NCBI GenBank assembly: GCA_036493895.1
Contig: DASXOZ010000017.1
Span: 109,588-173,587, forward strand
Length of the DNA stretch: 64,000 nucleotides
Origin: Candidatus Binatia bacterium
GTDB lineage: Bacteria; Desulfobacterota; Binatia; UBA1149; CAITLU01
Direction of reading: 5' to 3'
This document shows, one piece after another, positions 49,138 through 57,654 of the stretch. Within the stretch, counting starts at the first letter, position 1. Each line of letters starts with the position of its first letter. A model generated the notes under the pieces. That model had not been told where the DNA came from. It saw nothing but the letters and a program-made list of their open reading frames with translations, and ran no database searches. A program made the translations under genes and the position numbers.

Positions 49138-50532
49138 TCACTGATACGGATGCGCGTGCGTCGTGAACGTCGGCGCAGCCATTCCTGCGTCGTTGAACAG
49201 GTTCGCGAAGCTGTAGTCCTTGTGGTAGCCGTAGCGTACGACGAGCGGTGACGGCACCGAGTCGTTCCACACCACCACGTCGCTTCCCTGGATCTCGGCG
49301 TTCGCCCAGACGAAGTGGATGTCGTCCGGCGAAATCGAAAAACCCTGAAGCGGTCCGCCGACGGACTGGAGGTTGGATACCGTTCCCGCCCGGAACTTGA
49401 GCCGTACGTGGTTGCCGGACTCGATCGACATCGAGCTGTAGGTCGGCCCGGCAAACGTCAGCGGCTCGCCGTAGACGAAGCCGAGAACGGCGGCGGCGAT
49501 GCGGAACGTGTATCCCTCGCGGTCACGCGGATGCACGCCGCCGACCAGGTCCGCCGACGTGATCACCTGCGTGTTCGGCTCCGACAGCGAGCGGATATAC
49601 GCATCGCGGAAACTCGCGGAGCGTTCCGGAGAAAAGTTGGGATCGGGCAGGGCAGTGGGCCCGACCTGATCGGCCTGGTAGCCGTCGCCGACCGGCTCCT
49701 GCAGGAACAGGAACGGAATCGAATTGTCGTTCCATGCCGCACGCCACGACTCGACGATTGCCGGCAGCACGTGCGAGTACTGCTCGCCGGGATCGATCTC
49801 CGTGCGTGCGTCGCTTTCGCCCTGCCACCAGATCATGCCCTTGACCGGGAACCCCGCGACGTTGCGCACGGCGGTCATGTAACTCTGTCCGTAATTGCCG
49901 CTGGCGACGATCGCCTGGATCTCCGGATCCGGATTGTTCGTCGCATCCGGCCCGAGCCAGGTGCGCGACAGTGCCGATGCTCCGCGCAGCGCGCACTGCA
50001 GGACGCCGACCGTCATGCCCAGCTCTTCGCCCATCACCTTGGCGAAACCGAAGGGAATGTCGCCCGGCCGGTCGGTCCAGCTTCGCTTGAACACCCGCGC
50101 GTTGGGAAACTGTGCGAGGTCACCCTGCGTCGGGCGCCGGATCATCAGGTTGGACTGGCCCGCCATCAGCCAGACGTCGCCGACCATCACGTCGGTGAAG
50201 TCCAGCGTGTTGTCGTCGCCCTGGATCACCAGGTCGTAGGGTCCGCCGGGAGGCATCGGATCGAGAGTGACGCGCCAGCGGCCCGCGTTGTCGGCCACTG
50301 TCGGCTTGGTCTGCGATGCGATCGTCACGGTCACGTGCTCGGCCGCGTTCGAGGTGCCCCACACCGGAACACTCGCCCCGTGCTGCATCACCATGTGATC
50401 GTAGTAGAGGCGGCTCGGGATGCCGTCGGCGTTCGGTATGTCGGTCGACACAGTCGCCAGCGCCGCAGCTGGCGCAAACAACAGCACGACCGCAATCGCG
50501 GCCCCGGCAAGGCGTCGGAGGTCGGACGTCAA
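49138..50532 (-). CDS. Sialate O-acetylesterase-like SGNH hydrolase (secreted)
   Basis: About 464 residues. The signal segment is LAGAAIAVVLLFAPAAALA. The SASA/DUF303 marks are MVMQHGASVPVWGTS, the nucleophile block VWLMAGQSNL, GMIWWQGESDA, and GGVHPRDREGY containing the catalytic Asp/His region. Such enzymes remove O-acetyl groups from sialic acids or plant polysaccharides. The start is uncertain: TTG at 50532 after GGGGTAG gives a compact signal peptide; the open frame extends to 50616. Confidence 0.85.
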   Translation of the reverse strand: MTSDLRRLAGAAIAVVLLFAPAAALATVSTDIPNADGIPSRLYYDHMVMQHGASVPVWGTSNAAEHVTVTIASQTKPTVADNAGRWRVTLDPMPPGGPYDLVIQGDDNTLDFTDVMVGDVWLMAGQSNLMIRRPTQGDLAQFPNARVFKRSWTDRPGDIPFGFAKVMGEELGMTVGVLQCALRGASALSRTWLGPDATNNPDPEIQAIVASGNYGQSYMTAVRNVAGFPVKGMIWWQGESDARTEIDPGEQYSHVLPAIVESWRAAWNDNSIPFLFLQEPVGDGYQADQVGPTALPDPNFSPERSASFRDAYIRSLSEPNTQVITSADLVGGVHPRDREGYTFRIAAAVLGFVYGEPLTFAGPTYSSMSIESGNHVRLKFRAGTVSNLQSVGGPLQGFSISPDDIHFVWANAEIQGSDVVVWNDSVPSPLVVRYGYHKDYSFANLFNDAGMAAPTFTTHAHPYQ

Positions 50533-50684
50533 GAAGCTACCCCGCGATATCGATCTCGAAGAAGGTGCCGTCCCTGACGGAACAGGCGCCGGCTCCTCTC
50601 TCCGGTGCACCCCCAATCAGACCGCGGAGCGTCGGCCAAGTCGAGAGCGAATTTTCGGGCCCCGGCTCGCGGTCCCGGCCAGTA

Positions 50685-51089
50685 TTACTGGCTCAGGTCG
50701 TTCGAGTCGGAGATCGAGTAATGGCAGTCGGTCGGCGTATTCGGGTCGGCTGCCTTCTGGCCGGGAGCCGGCTTCGGCGCGCTGCCTTTGGTGGCGCTGA
50801 TCACGATCTTTCCGCCGCCGGGCACTGTCACTTCGGCATGCTGCGGAGTGCCGAAATCCTTGTCGAAGGTGCGGGACTGACCGCCCGGCTCGACGGAAAA
50901 CGTGCAGATCGCGTTACCGGCCGGCGAAACCTCGATCGCCATCTTCCTGGCGGCCGTTCCGTCGTTCGTGAAGGCCGTCTTCAGCTGCGGAAACCCGTCT
51001 CCGGCCGTCAGGTCGCCGGCCACGGCCGGCGCTGCTGCCGCGATGATACAGGCCGCTGCCAGCGACGCCGTCTTTCTCGAAAATCCCAT
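50685..51089 (-). CDS. Hypothetical secreted protein
   Basis: 134 residues with a signal peptide (SLAAACIIAAAAPAVAGD). The mature part looks like a single beta-sandwich (KMAIEVSPAGNAICTFSVEP, HAEVTVPGGGKIVISATKG) with two cysteines and a polar tail. No recognised family. GGGGGG lies 7-12 bases before the ATG at 51089. Divergent from the cytochrome gene. Confidence 0.72.
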   Translation of the reverse strand: MGFSRKTASLAAACIIAAAAPAVAGDLTAGDGFPQLKTAFTNDGTAARKMAIEVSPAGNAICTFSVEPGGQSRTFDKDFGTPQHAEVTVPGGGKIVISATKGSAPKPAPGQKAADPNTPTDCHYSISDSNDLSQ

Positions 51090-51351
51090 CGAGAGACCCC
51101 CCTTTCCCATTCTGGAACGATACTTTGGCGCGTTGTCGGACCAGATGCCAGCCCCTTGGCGGCCGTCGCGGGAGCGGAACATTGCCGTCCGGATTAGCCG
51201 CCCTGTCCGATTCCAGAAGCCGCGTGACGAAACCGCGCCGCGGTGTGCGCTGCCGCCGTTTCCGTACGTGGCGCGCGGGACTACATTGGAATCGGGTCGC
51301 TCGCAGGGATGGCCGGGAATCCATCGCGCGCGACCGGTCCGGAGGTTCGTC

Positions 51352-51810
51352 ATGCGTGCGATTGCCAGTGTTGCCGCGGCCCTGCTCGTGGTGCTGACGG
51401 CCGTCCCTTCGAGGGCAGCCGATCAGCCCACGCCCGATGACCGCTTCCCCGTTCCTGTTTCTCCTTCGGAGTCGGTTCGCCAGAAAACCGAAATGCGCAG
51501 CAACCTGGTCGCGCTGCGTTCGACGCTTTCGAAGCTCGCCGACAAGGACTTCAAGGGAGTCGAAGCTTCGCTGCGAGGCCTGGTGCACACCGGCGACCTC
51601 GCGCACCGGCCGGGCGTGAAGACCGAAGTGTTCCGCAAACTCGAGAAGCAGTTCGAGGACCAGGTGGACAAGACCGTCGAGGCTGCGCGAAGCGGCCAGA
51701 CCGAGGTCGTGCTGCGCGCTCTCAGCGAGACGATGGCGTACTGCCAGTCGTGCCACATGGCATTTCGCCAGGCTGTCGACACGTCGGGCACAGCCGAGCC
51801 GAAGCATTAG
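51352..51810 (+). CDS. Cytochrome c' / c-556-like protein
   Basis: 152 residues: signal peptide (VAAALLVVLTAVPSRAAD), a helical body, and a single CXXCH heme site close to the C-terminus (AYCQSCHMAFRQ, Cys131-His135), the layout of class II cytochromes c. Periplasmic electron carrier or gas-binding protein. GGAGG is six bases before the ATG. No redox partner gene is adjacent. Confidence 0.87.
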   Translation: MRAIASVAAALLVVLTAVPSRAADQPTPDDRFPVPVSPSESVRQKTEMRSNLVALRSTLSKLADKDFKGVEASLRGLVHTGDLAHRPGVKTEVFRKLEKQFEDQVDKTVEAARSGQTEVVLRALSETMAYCQSCHMAFRQAVDTSGTAEPKH

Positions 51811-51879
51811 CCACGCGCTCGCGGCTCTTCACTCGGTAAACGTCGCCCCGCTGCACGCGAAGCCGAGCCCGACCGACAC

Positions 51880-52944
51880 CTAGGGTGCCGGCGGCAGGCA
51901 CGCCAGCACGACCGGCTGGCCGACGGCGAACTTGAGCGTCAGCAGCGCGTCGCTCGCGACGACACTTCCGCTATGGTCGACGTCGCAGATGCAAAGGTTG
52001 CACTTTCGCGACCCGACCGCGGTTTTGAGTACCGACAGCGCGTCGCCGGCCGTCGTCGTGCCGCCGGTGCTCGAAGGCTGGCCGCACACTTTGCAGCCCC
52101 CGTCGTAGTCGACGCATTTCTCGGCACCGGTGGCCGCGCACGGCACGAGCGCGGCAAAATGCACGGCGACCTGCTCCTGGGTGAGCGCCTTGTCGTACAG
52201 GGCCAGCTCGTCGATGCTGCCGGTGAAAAAACGCGCGAAATCGCGCGCGCGGTTGATACGAAACTCGGTGTTGAAGACGTTCGGTGTTGCGGTGTCTGCG
52301 GGAAGATCGGGATCGTTCTCGAGTGCCACGCTGACGCCGTCGACGTACAGCGTCGTGCCGACGTTGGCGGCACCGCCGCCCTGGCGCACCCAGACGACGT
52401 GATGCCACTGCCCGCGCGGCACGTCGTTCACGGTGCGAAGGCCGCCGTTGTAGAACCCCGCGTACAGGCGCTCCGGATTGCCGTTCTGGAAGCTGAACCA
52501 GGCCGACTTCATCGTGCCGTCGACGTCCGCTCCGCCCCAGTGCAGGAACGGTGCCCACAGCGACGCAGTCCCGTCGGGCAACACGTAGAACAGCGCTTCG
52601 GCGCTGAACGTCGGATTTCCACCGAGGCCGTCGGGGGCGACCGAATGGGTCTGGAGGTAATCGTCTTCGCTGTCGAAGCGCACGCCCTTGTCGCCGGATT
52701 CGGTGCCGGCTCCGCGGATCGGTGAGCCGAGATAGTCGGCGTCGAAGTCGATGCCGAGGCTTCCCTTGTTGGCGGCAACGGAGGTGGCGCCGTTGCCGGT
52801 CTCCGCCAGTTGGAAATACAGCACCGGCTCGTCGGCGAGCACGGCCTGGTGGAACGCATCCGACGCGGCAAAGGCCGCGTGGCAGGAACCCATCAGCGTG
52901 GCCCCGGCGACGAGGGCGACAGTCGAAGACGAGCGCAATCTCAT
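51880..52944 (-). CDS. Secreted LamG-domain protein with C-terminal dockerin-like pair
   Basis: 354 residues: signal peptide (VALVAGATLMGSCHAAFA), a concanavalin/LamG-type domain (about 28-265: VLYFQLAETGNGA, WHHVVWVRQGG, TTLYVDGVSVAL, GSIDELALYDKALTQEQV), then CGQPSSTGGTTTAGDALSVL and CDVDHSGSVVASDALLTLK, the same dockerin-like pair as at 45485. LamG domains bind glycans; the pair may attach the protein to a scaffold or the surface. GGAGGTTGCCTG precedes the ATG. Confidence 0.87.
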   Translation of the reverse strand: MRLRSSSTVALVAGATLMGSCHAAFAASDAFHQAVLADEPVLYFQLAETGNGATSVAANKGSLGIDFDADYLGSPIRGAGTESGDKGVRFDSEDDYLQTHSVAPDGLGGNPTFSAEALFYVLPDGTASLWAPFLHWGGADVDGTMKSAWFSFQNGNPERLYAGFYNGGLRTVNDVPRGQWHHVVWVRQGGGAANVGTTLYVDGVSVALENDPDLPADTATPNVFNTEFRINRARDFARFFTGSIDELALYDKALTQEQVAVHFAALVPCAATGAEKCVDYDGGCKVCGQPSSTGGTTTAGDALSVLKTAVGSRKCNLCICDVDHSGSVVASDALLTLKFAVGQPVVLACLPPAP

Positions 52945-53146
52945 CAGGCAACCTCCACGAGCGGGCCTCCCGCCCGACCCGCATTGCAGGACGCAGGACT
53001 CGCATTGCGCAGTGCAATGCAGGCGTCCAACGCGTCGATCAGGCGCCGAATATATATGAAAACACTACGGGAAGTTGACCGCGAAACCCTTGCTTCCGGG
53101 CCGCGCATGACGATTTCTGGACCATGGTTGGACGCAGGAGGCCCGG

Positions 53147-54139
53147 ATGAGCGCCAGCACCAGACTGTTCACGTCGACCGCGACCGGCAAGCCGGTCGCC
53201 CTTCCTCCCGTGATCGGCTTCCTCGTGGCCGCCGCGCTCGTTGCCGGCGGCGGCGTCGTTGCCGCACTGCTCGACAAGGGACTCGGTCTTCGCGATCCCT
53301 CGCTGATCTTTCTCACGAGCGTGGTCGTGACGGCGATGATTGCCGGACTGCGGCCGTCGCTGGCGGCCGCGGTCCTGAGCGCGCTCGTCTACGACTATTT
53401 CTTCACCGTGCCGTACTACACGCTGCGGATCAATGATCCGCAGGACATCCTCGCAATTGTCGTCTTTCTGGCCGTCGCGGTGATCACGAGCAACCTGATG
53501 TCGACGGTCAAGGAACAGGCAGTCGCCGCAGAAGAGCGCGAGTCACGCACGGCAGCGCTCTATGAATTTTCGCGCGAGCTCGTTGCGGTCGACAATCTCG
53601 ACGACCTGATGACGATCATTGTTCGCAGCATCGCGACTCGGTTCGGTGCGGACGCCATCCTGCTGCTGCCCGACAATGGGACTCTCAAGCCGCGCGCGGC
53701 ACATCCGGCTGGAGCAACGGTTCCCGCTACGGAGCGCGACGCGATCGGCTTTGCATGGGCCGAGGGACGGTCGGCACCGATGGCGGTACTGACGGCGACC
53801 GGTGGTCGCTGGATCCACGTCTCGCTGGGGACGATCCGCGGCGAAGTCGGCGTGCTGTCGCTCGACATGCGCGGCCCGGTCAGCCTGACGATCGAGGACG
53901 GAAAGCTGCTCGACGCGTTCACGCAGCAGGCCGGCGTCTCGCTCGAACGCTGCCTGGTCGATGCGATCAGGACTACGCGCCCGGCCGGCGACGCGAACAA
54001 CCATTCGACGTATTCGCGCGACGCACGCGTGCGGGCGATGGCAGACCGCATCGAGCGTATGCAGCAGGAGATCGTGCACCTTCGGCTCGACGCCAGCGAG
54101 CTTCTGAAATCCGGCGAGTCGCGGGTAGAAACGAGCTGA
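53147..54139 (+). CDS. KdpD-like sensor without kinase domains (DUF4118 + GAF)
   Basis: 330 residues matching the middle of KdpD only: four membrane helices of DUF4118 (VIGFLVAAALVAGGGVVAAL; LIFLTSVVVTAMIAG; AVLSALVYDYFFTVPYYTL; ILAIVVFLAVAVITSNL) followed by a GAF domain (LYEFSRELVAVDNLDDLM ... GVSLERCLVD) and a short helix. The N-terminal KdpD/USP part and the HisKA/HATPase parts are absent. The ATG has AGGAGG upstream, so the truncated form appears to be a real gene. It may sense the same signal as KdpD (encoded at 61083) and modulate it. Confidence 0.87.
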   Translation: MSASTRLFTSTATGKPVALPPVIGFLVAAALVAGGGVVAALLDKGLGLRDPSLIFLTSVVVTAMIAGLRPSLAAAVLSALVYDYFFTVPYYTLRINDPQDILAIVVFLAVAVITSNLMSTVKEQAVAAEERESRTAALYEFSRELVAVDNLDDLMTIIVRSIATRFGADAILLLPDNGTLKPRAAHPAGATVPATERDAIGFAWAEGRSAPMAVLTATGGRWIHVSLGTIRGEVGVLSLDMRGPVSLTIEDGKLLDAFTQQAGVSLERCLVDAIRTTRPAGDANNHSTYSRDARVRAMADRIERMQQEIVHLRLDASELLKSGESRVETS

Positions 54140-54199
54140 GCGCCGCGGTCTCGCGGCCGGGATCTGACGTGGCGCCGGGACCGGTTCGCCGCCGGCGGC

Positions 54200-54601
54200 C
54201 TACCTGTCGCGGCCTTCGGTCGTCGTGGGCGCCGCCGGCGATGCGGAATCTGCAGTCGGATTGCCGCGGCCGTACTGGATGACGATGCTGCCGATCAGGA
54301 TCACGACCAGCCCGATCCAGGTCGATCTCGGCACCGCTTCGCCGAAGAAAAAGCGTCCGAACAGCACGCTGGCCAGCGTGAACAGCCCGACGTAAGCGCC
54401 GATCATCCGCGAGAAGTCGAACGGAACCTGATTGACCATGATCCCGTAGGACCCGAGCACGACGAAGCCGGCGATCACTGCGACCGCGCCGCTGCCGCGA
54501 AGACCGGCGCGGATCAGGGCATCACCACCAACCTCGAGCACGGCGGCGCAGACGAGGACCAGCGTCTCGATCAATCGCTTGGTGAGGATGCTGGTATCCA
54601 T
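54200..54601 (-). CDS. SMR/EamA-type small transporter
   Basis: 133 residues with four hydrophobic helices. A membrane-embedded Glu lies in the first (LVLVCAAVLEVGGDALI), where small-multidrug-resistance proteins have their coupling Glu, and the last is TWIGLVVILIGSIVIQYG. A polar Ala/Pro/Thr tail follows. Start ATG 54601 has GGAGG eight bases upstream; an in-frame ATG at 54622 is less likely. Substrate unknown. Confidence 0.75.
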   Translation of the reverse strand: MDTSILTKRLIETLVLVCAAVLEVGGDALIRAGLRGSGAVAVIAGFVVLGSYGIMVNQVPFDFSRMIGAYVGLFTLASVLFGRFFFGEAVPRSTWIGLVVILIGSIVIQYGRGNPTADSASPAAPTTTEGRDR

Positions 54602-54672
54602 CGTCTGCGCCTCCGGCCCCATCCGCCCGGCAGAAGGGGAGCGGGACTTTCCTGAACCGGCCTTCGAAGCGC

Positions 54673-54873
54673 TCAGCGCGCGGCTCGATCCAGGGCGAGA
54701 TTGAGCCTCAGTACATTGACGCCCGGATCGCCCAGTACGCCGAGGTCCGGTCCCTGCGTGTACTCATCGATCATACGGGTCACGGTGTCGATGTCGAGGC
54801 TCCTGGCCTTGGCGTAGCCGATGGTGACGAGGAAGAAGCCCAGGATCACAAGAATGTAGGTCACGTCGATCAT
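54673..54873 (-). CDS. 66-aa membrane microprotein with a KdpC-like C-terminal tail
   Basis: An N-terminal membrane helix (TYILVILGFFLVTIGYAKA) of the type seen in tiny proteins next to kdpF is joined to a segment (VTRMIDEYTQGPDLGVLG, then GVNVLRLNLALDRAA) that aligns with the C-terminus of the local KdpC (VGSLVQAHTAGPLLGIFG, then RVNVLELNLDLDRQ). CGGAGAACCGAC precedes the ATG, so it looks expressed. The central domain of KdpC is missing. It could have arisen by fusion of a remnant kdpC to a neighbouring microprotein. Function unknown. Confidence 0.8.
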   Translation of the reverse strand: MIDVTYILVILGFFLVTIGYAKARSLDIDTVTRMIDEYTQGPDLGVLGDPGVNVLRLNLALDRAAR

Positions 54874-55758
54874 GTCGGTTCTCCGGGATGACGGTCGATT
54901 GTCGGTTCTGCAGTCGACCGCAGTGTCGTCATCGACGCATATAAAGACGAGACGGAGTCACCGAAGTCCGCGTAGTATTTGCGTATGCATTTTTATCGCG
55001 CGCTCACGCAGCGGGCAGCGCCGCTCTTTCGGGCACTCCGGCAAAGGCAAGTTCGCGCGAGGCGCTCGATCGAAGGCGAGGGACGGCGGTGGACTAGCGC
55101 GCCGCGTATCTCGCCAGGCGCGTGCGCCCGGCCGCGACCAGGTCCCACAGGAGCGGCGTCGCAGTACCACGATGATCGTCAGCCGCACGTATAAATTCGA
55201 GAGAGGCATACGAGCAGTTTCGTAGGAATGGCGGAAGCGGAGCGGGTCGAAACGACGCGTAATCGGCGCATAAGGGGATTCGATTTCTCGTATCACCACC
55301 GACGATGTTTCACGGCAACGTGAGTGCCGACCGTCCCACTCGACGGATGACGCTGAAGGTCGCCGCTGGCCAGCGCGAGCGCATGCGCTCGGACCGAGGC
55401 GCGCTCAACGCAGCCCTTATACGAAAATCCAATGCTGACCGCGCAAGTGCTCGCCTTTGGCATTCCGCTAGCATGATCCTGAACGGAGCAAGCACGCTGC
55501 ACAGCAGAGCATCACGGACGCAGACCCCGGTTTTCGCAGGGTGAAGCGGGCACCAGTCTGCGCGGGCCGCGTGCCGGAAGAGACGGGCTTTCGCACGTGT
55601 GAGACTTGTCTCTCAATGTCGCGCCCCAGCTTCCGCACAGGTTCGTGCTGGTCCCCTATGAAATTACTATGCGCGAATCCCTGGACTTGGAGAGTATCCG
55701 TGACGACTCTTCGACCAGCTAGTTGGGCAGTCGAGATGCCAACAGGGAGTGAGTTGCG
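54874..55758. other. Long intergenic region upstream of the kdp operon
   Basis: 885 bp between divergent small genes. It is less GC-rich than its surroundings, with AT pockets such as catataaag (54937), gcatttttatcg (54986), cgtataaattcg (55189) and cttatacgaaa (55419). It probably holds the kdp promoter and KdpE sites. No gene or riboswitch that I can recognise; several open frames lack coding character. Confidence 0.45.
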
Positions 55759-55842
55759 ATGATGCTTGCAGGGATGATCGTGCTCGGCGTTGCGATCCTG
55801 CTCGGGATGGTCGCTTTCGTCGATTTCTGTGACTGGGTCTGA
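55759..55842 (+). CDS. 27-aa membrane peptide upstream of kdpF
   Basis: Encodes MMLAGMIVLGVAILLGMVAF followed by VDFCDWV: a single membrane helix ending in an acidic Cys motif. GGGAG lies about 10 bases upstream and kdpF begins three bases after its stop. Similar short single-helix products ending in a Cys-Asp/Glu motif precede kdpF in other Kdp loci, but they are seldom annotated. Possibly an accessory of the Kdp complex. Confidence 0.6.
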   Translation: MMLAGMIVLGVAILLGMVAFVDFCDWV

Positions 55843-55845
55843 ATC

Positions 55846-55926
55846 ATGAACGCACTGTTGCTGATTCTCAGCATCGCGGTCGGCGTCTATCTTTTCTACG
55901 CGATGATCCGACCCGAGAAATTCTGA
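55846..55926 (+). CDS. kdpF: KdpF, small stabilising subunit of the Kdp ATPase
   Basis: 26 residues, MNALLLILSIAVGVYLFYAM then IRPEKF, the standard KdpF helix with its R-P-E-K/R-F end. KdpF sits at the interface of KdpA and stabilises the pump. Three bases separate it from the preceding microprotein and ten from kdpA. Confidence 0.93.
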   Translation: MNALLLILSIAVGVYLFYAMIRPEKF

Positions 55927-55936
55927 GGCACTTCCG

Positions 55937-57646
55937 ATGCAAACCGAGATTCTCGCCGTTATCCTGACGGTAGTCCTCCTGGTCGGCACGAGCGTTCCGC
56001 TCGGACGCTACATGGCGGCGGTGTTCAGCGGGGAAAAGACGGTGCTCGACCCGGTATTCGTACCGATCGAGCGGCTCGTGCTGCGTCTGGCCGCCGTCGA
56101 CCCCGACGAAGCGCAGGACTGGAAGCAGTACTCGAAGTCCCTGGTCGTCTCGAACATCTTCATGTGGCTCGCCTGCTTCGCGATCGTGACGCTGCAGGGC
56201 CTCTTGTGGCTGAACCCGGACGGCATCACCACGATGGAGCCGACGCTCGCTTTCAACACGGTCTCGAGCTTCGTGACCAATACCAACCTGCAGCACTACA
56301 GCGGCGAAACCGGTCTCTCGTACTTCTCGCAGATGTTCGAGGCGACGTTCCTGCAGTTCGTCACGGCAGCAACCGGCCTTGGTGCGCTCGCAGCGATCGT
56401 CCGCGCGCTCGGTGCGAACCGGATGACGTCCATCGGCAATTTCTACGTCGACATGACACGGGCCGCGGTGCGCATCTTCCTGCCGCTGGCTCTCGTCGTG
56501 GCGGTACTGGTCGCCTGGCAGGGGACACCGCAGACCTTCGAAGGGGCGGCCAAGGCGACGACAGTCGAGGGTGCCGAGCAGTCGATCGCTCGCGGCCCGG
56601 TCGCGGCGATGGTCGCGATCAAGCAGCTCGGCACGAACGGCGGCGGCTTTTTCGGGCCCAACTCCGCGCATCCGTACGAGAATCCCACTCCGGCCACGAA
56701 TCTCGTCGAGACCTGGTCGATCCTGCTGATCCCGATGGCCGCCGTCTGGATGCTCGGCGAGATGGTCCGCCGCCGTCGCCTGGCCGTCGTCATCTTCCTC
56801 ACCATGTTCGCGATGTACGCGCCGATGGTCGCATTCGGCGTGAAGCAGGAGCTCGGCGGCAACCCCGAGATCAGCGCGATGGGTGTAGACCAGTCCACCG
56901 GCTCGATGGAAGGCAAGGAGCTGCGCTTCGGCGCAGGTCTCTCGGGCCTGTGGGCCGTCAGCACGACGGTGACTTCCAACGGCTCGGTCAACAGCATGCA
57001 CGACTCGATGACGCCGCTCGGCGGGCTGATGCCGATGGTCGGCATGTGGCTCAACAACATCTACGGCGGCGTCGGAGTCGGGTTCATCAACATGCTGATC
57101 TTCATCATCGTCACCGTGTTCATCTGCGGGATGATGATCGGACGAACGCCGGAGTTCCTCGGCAAGAAGGTCGAGGGCAAGGAGATGAAGCTCGCGAGCA
57201 TCGCACTTCTCCTGCATCCGCTGCTGATCCTGGCCGGTACCTCGATCGCCTGCTACGTCTGGGCGACGACGACCGATCCGAACACGGCTCTGGGGTGGCT
57301 CAAGAATCCGGGATCGCACGGATTTTCGGAGATGCTCTACGAGTTCAGCTCGGCGGCGGCCAACAACGGCTCGGGCTTCGAGGGCCTCGGCGACAACACG
57401 CCGTTCTGGAACATTTCGTGCGGCATCGTGATGCTTCTCGGACGCTACATTCCGATCATCGCACCGCTCGCGCTGGCTGCTTCGCTCGGCGCCAAGCCGG
57501 CAACACCCGAGGGGGCGGGATCGCTTGGTGCCGACACCGCGACCTTCGGCATCGCGCTGTGGTCGGTCGTGCTCGTGCTCGGGCTGCTGATGTTCATGCC
57601 GGTCGCGGTGCTCGGGCCGATCGCCGAGTACCTGACCCTGCACTGA
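55937..57646 (+). CDS. kdpA: KdpA, potassium-channel subunit of the Kdp ATPase
   Basis: 569-residue polytopic protein of the K+ transporter superfamily. All four selectivity-filter repeats are present: TNTNLQHYSGETGLSY, GTNGGGFFGPNSAHPYENP, TSNGSVNSMHDSMTPLG and AAANNGSGFEGLGD. It binds extracellular K+ with high affinity and passes it through the membrane while KdpB hydrolyses ATP. ATG 55937 follows GAGG. Length is typical. Confidence 0.98.
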   Translation: MQTEILAVILTVVLLVGTSVPLGRYMAAVFSGEKTVLDPVFVPIERLVLRLAAVDPDEAQDWKQYSKSLVVSNIFMWLACFAIVTLQGLLWLNPDGITTMEPTLAFNTVSSFVTNTNLQHYSGETGLSYFSQMFEATFLQFVTAATGLGALAAIVRALGANRMTSIGNFYVDMTRAAVRIFLPLALVVAVLVAWQGTPQTFEGAAKATTVEGAEQSIARGPVAAMVAIKQLGTNGGGFFGPNSAHPYENPTPATNLVETWSILLIPMAAVWMLGEMVRRRRLAVVIFLTMFAMYAPMVAFGVKQELGGNPEISAMGVDQSTGSMEGKELRFGAGLSGLWAVSTTVTSNGSVNSMHDSMTPLGGLMPMVGMWLNNIYGGVGVGFINMLIFIIVTVFICGMMIGRTPEFLGKKVEGKEMKLASIALLLHPLLILAGTSIACYVWATTTDPNTALGWLKNPGSHGFSEMLYEFSSAAANNGSGFEGLGDNTPFWNISCGIVMLLGRYIPIIAPLALAASLGAKPATPEGAGSLGADTATFGIALWSVVLVLGLLMFMPVAVLGPIAEYLTLH

Positions 57647-57654
57647 GGAATGCC

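Noticed and set aside
54874..55758. c-di-AMP (ydaO-type) riboswitch ahead of kdp
   Set aside because: I could not find the conserved core sequence by eye; the region is left as unexplained.
55305..55762. Small open frames in the kdp upstream region
   Set aside because: No ribosome sites, no hydrophobic or domain pattern, and compositions typical of random GC-rich frames.
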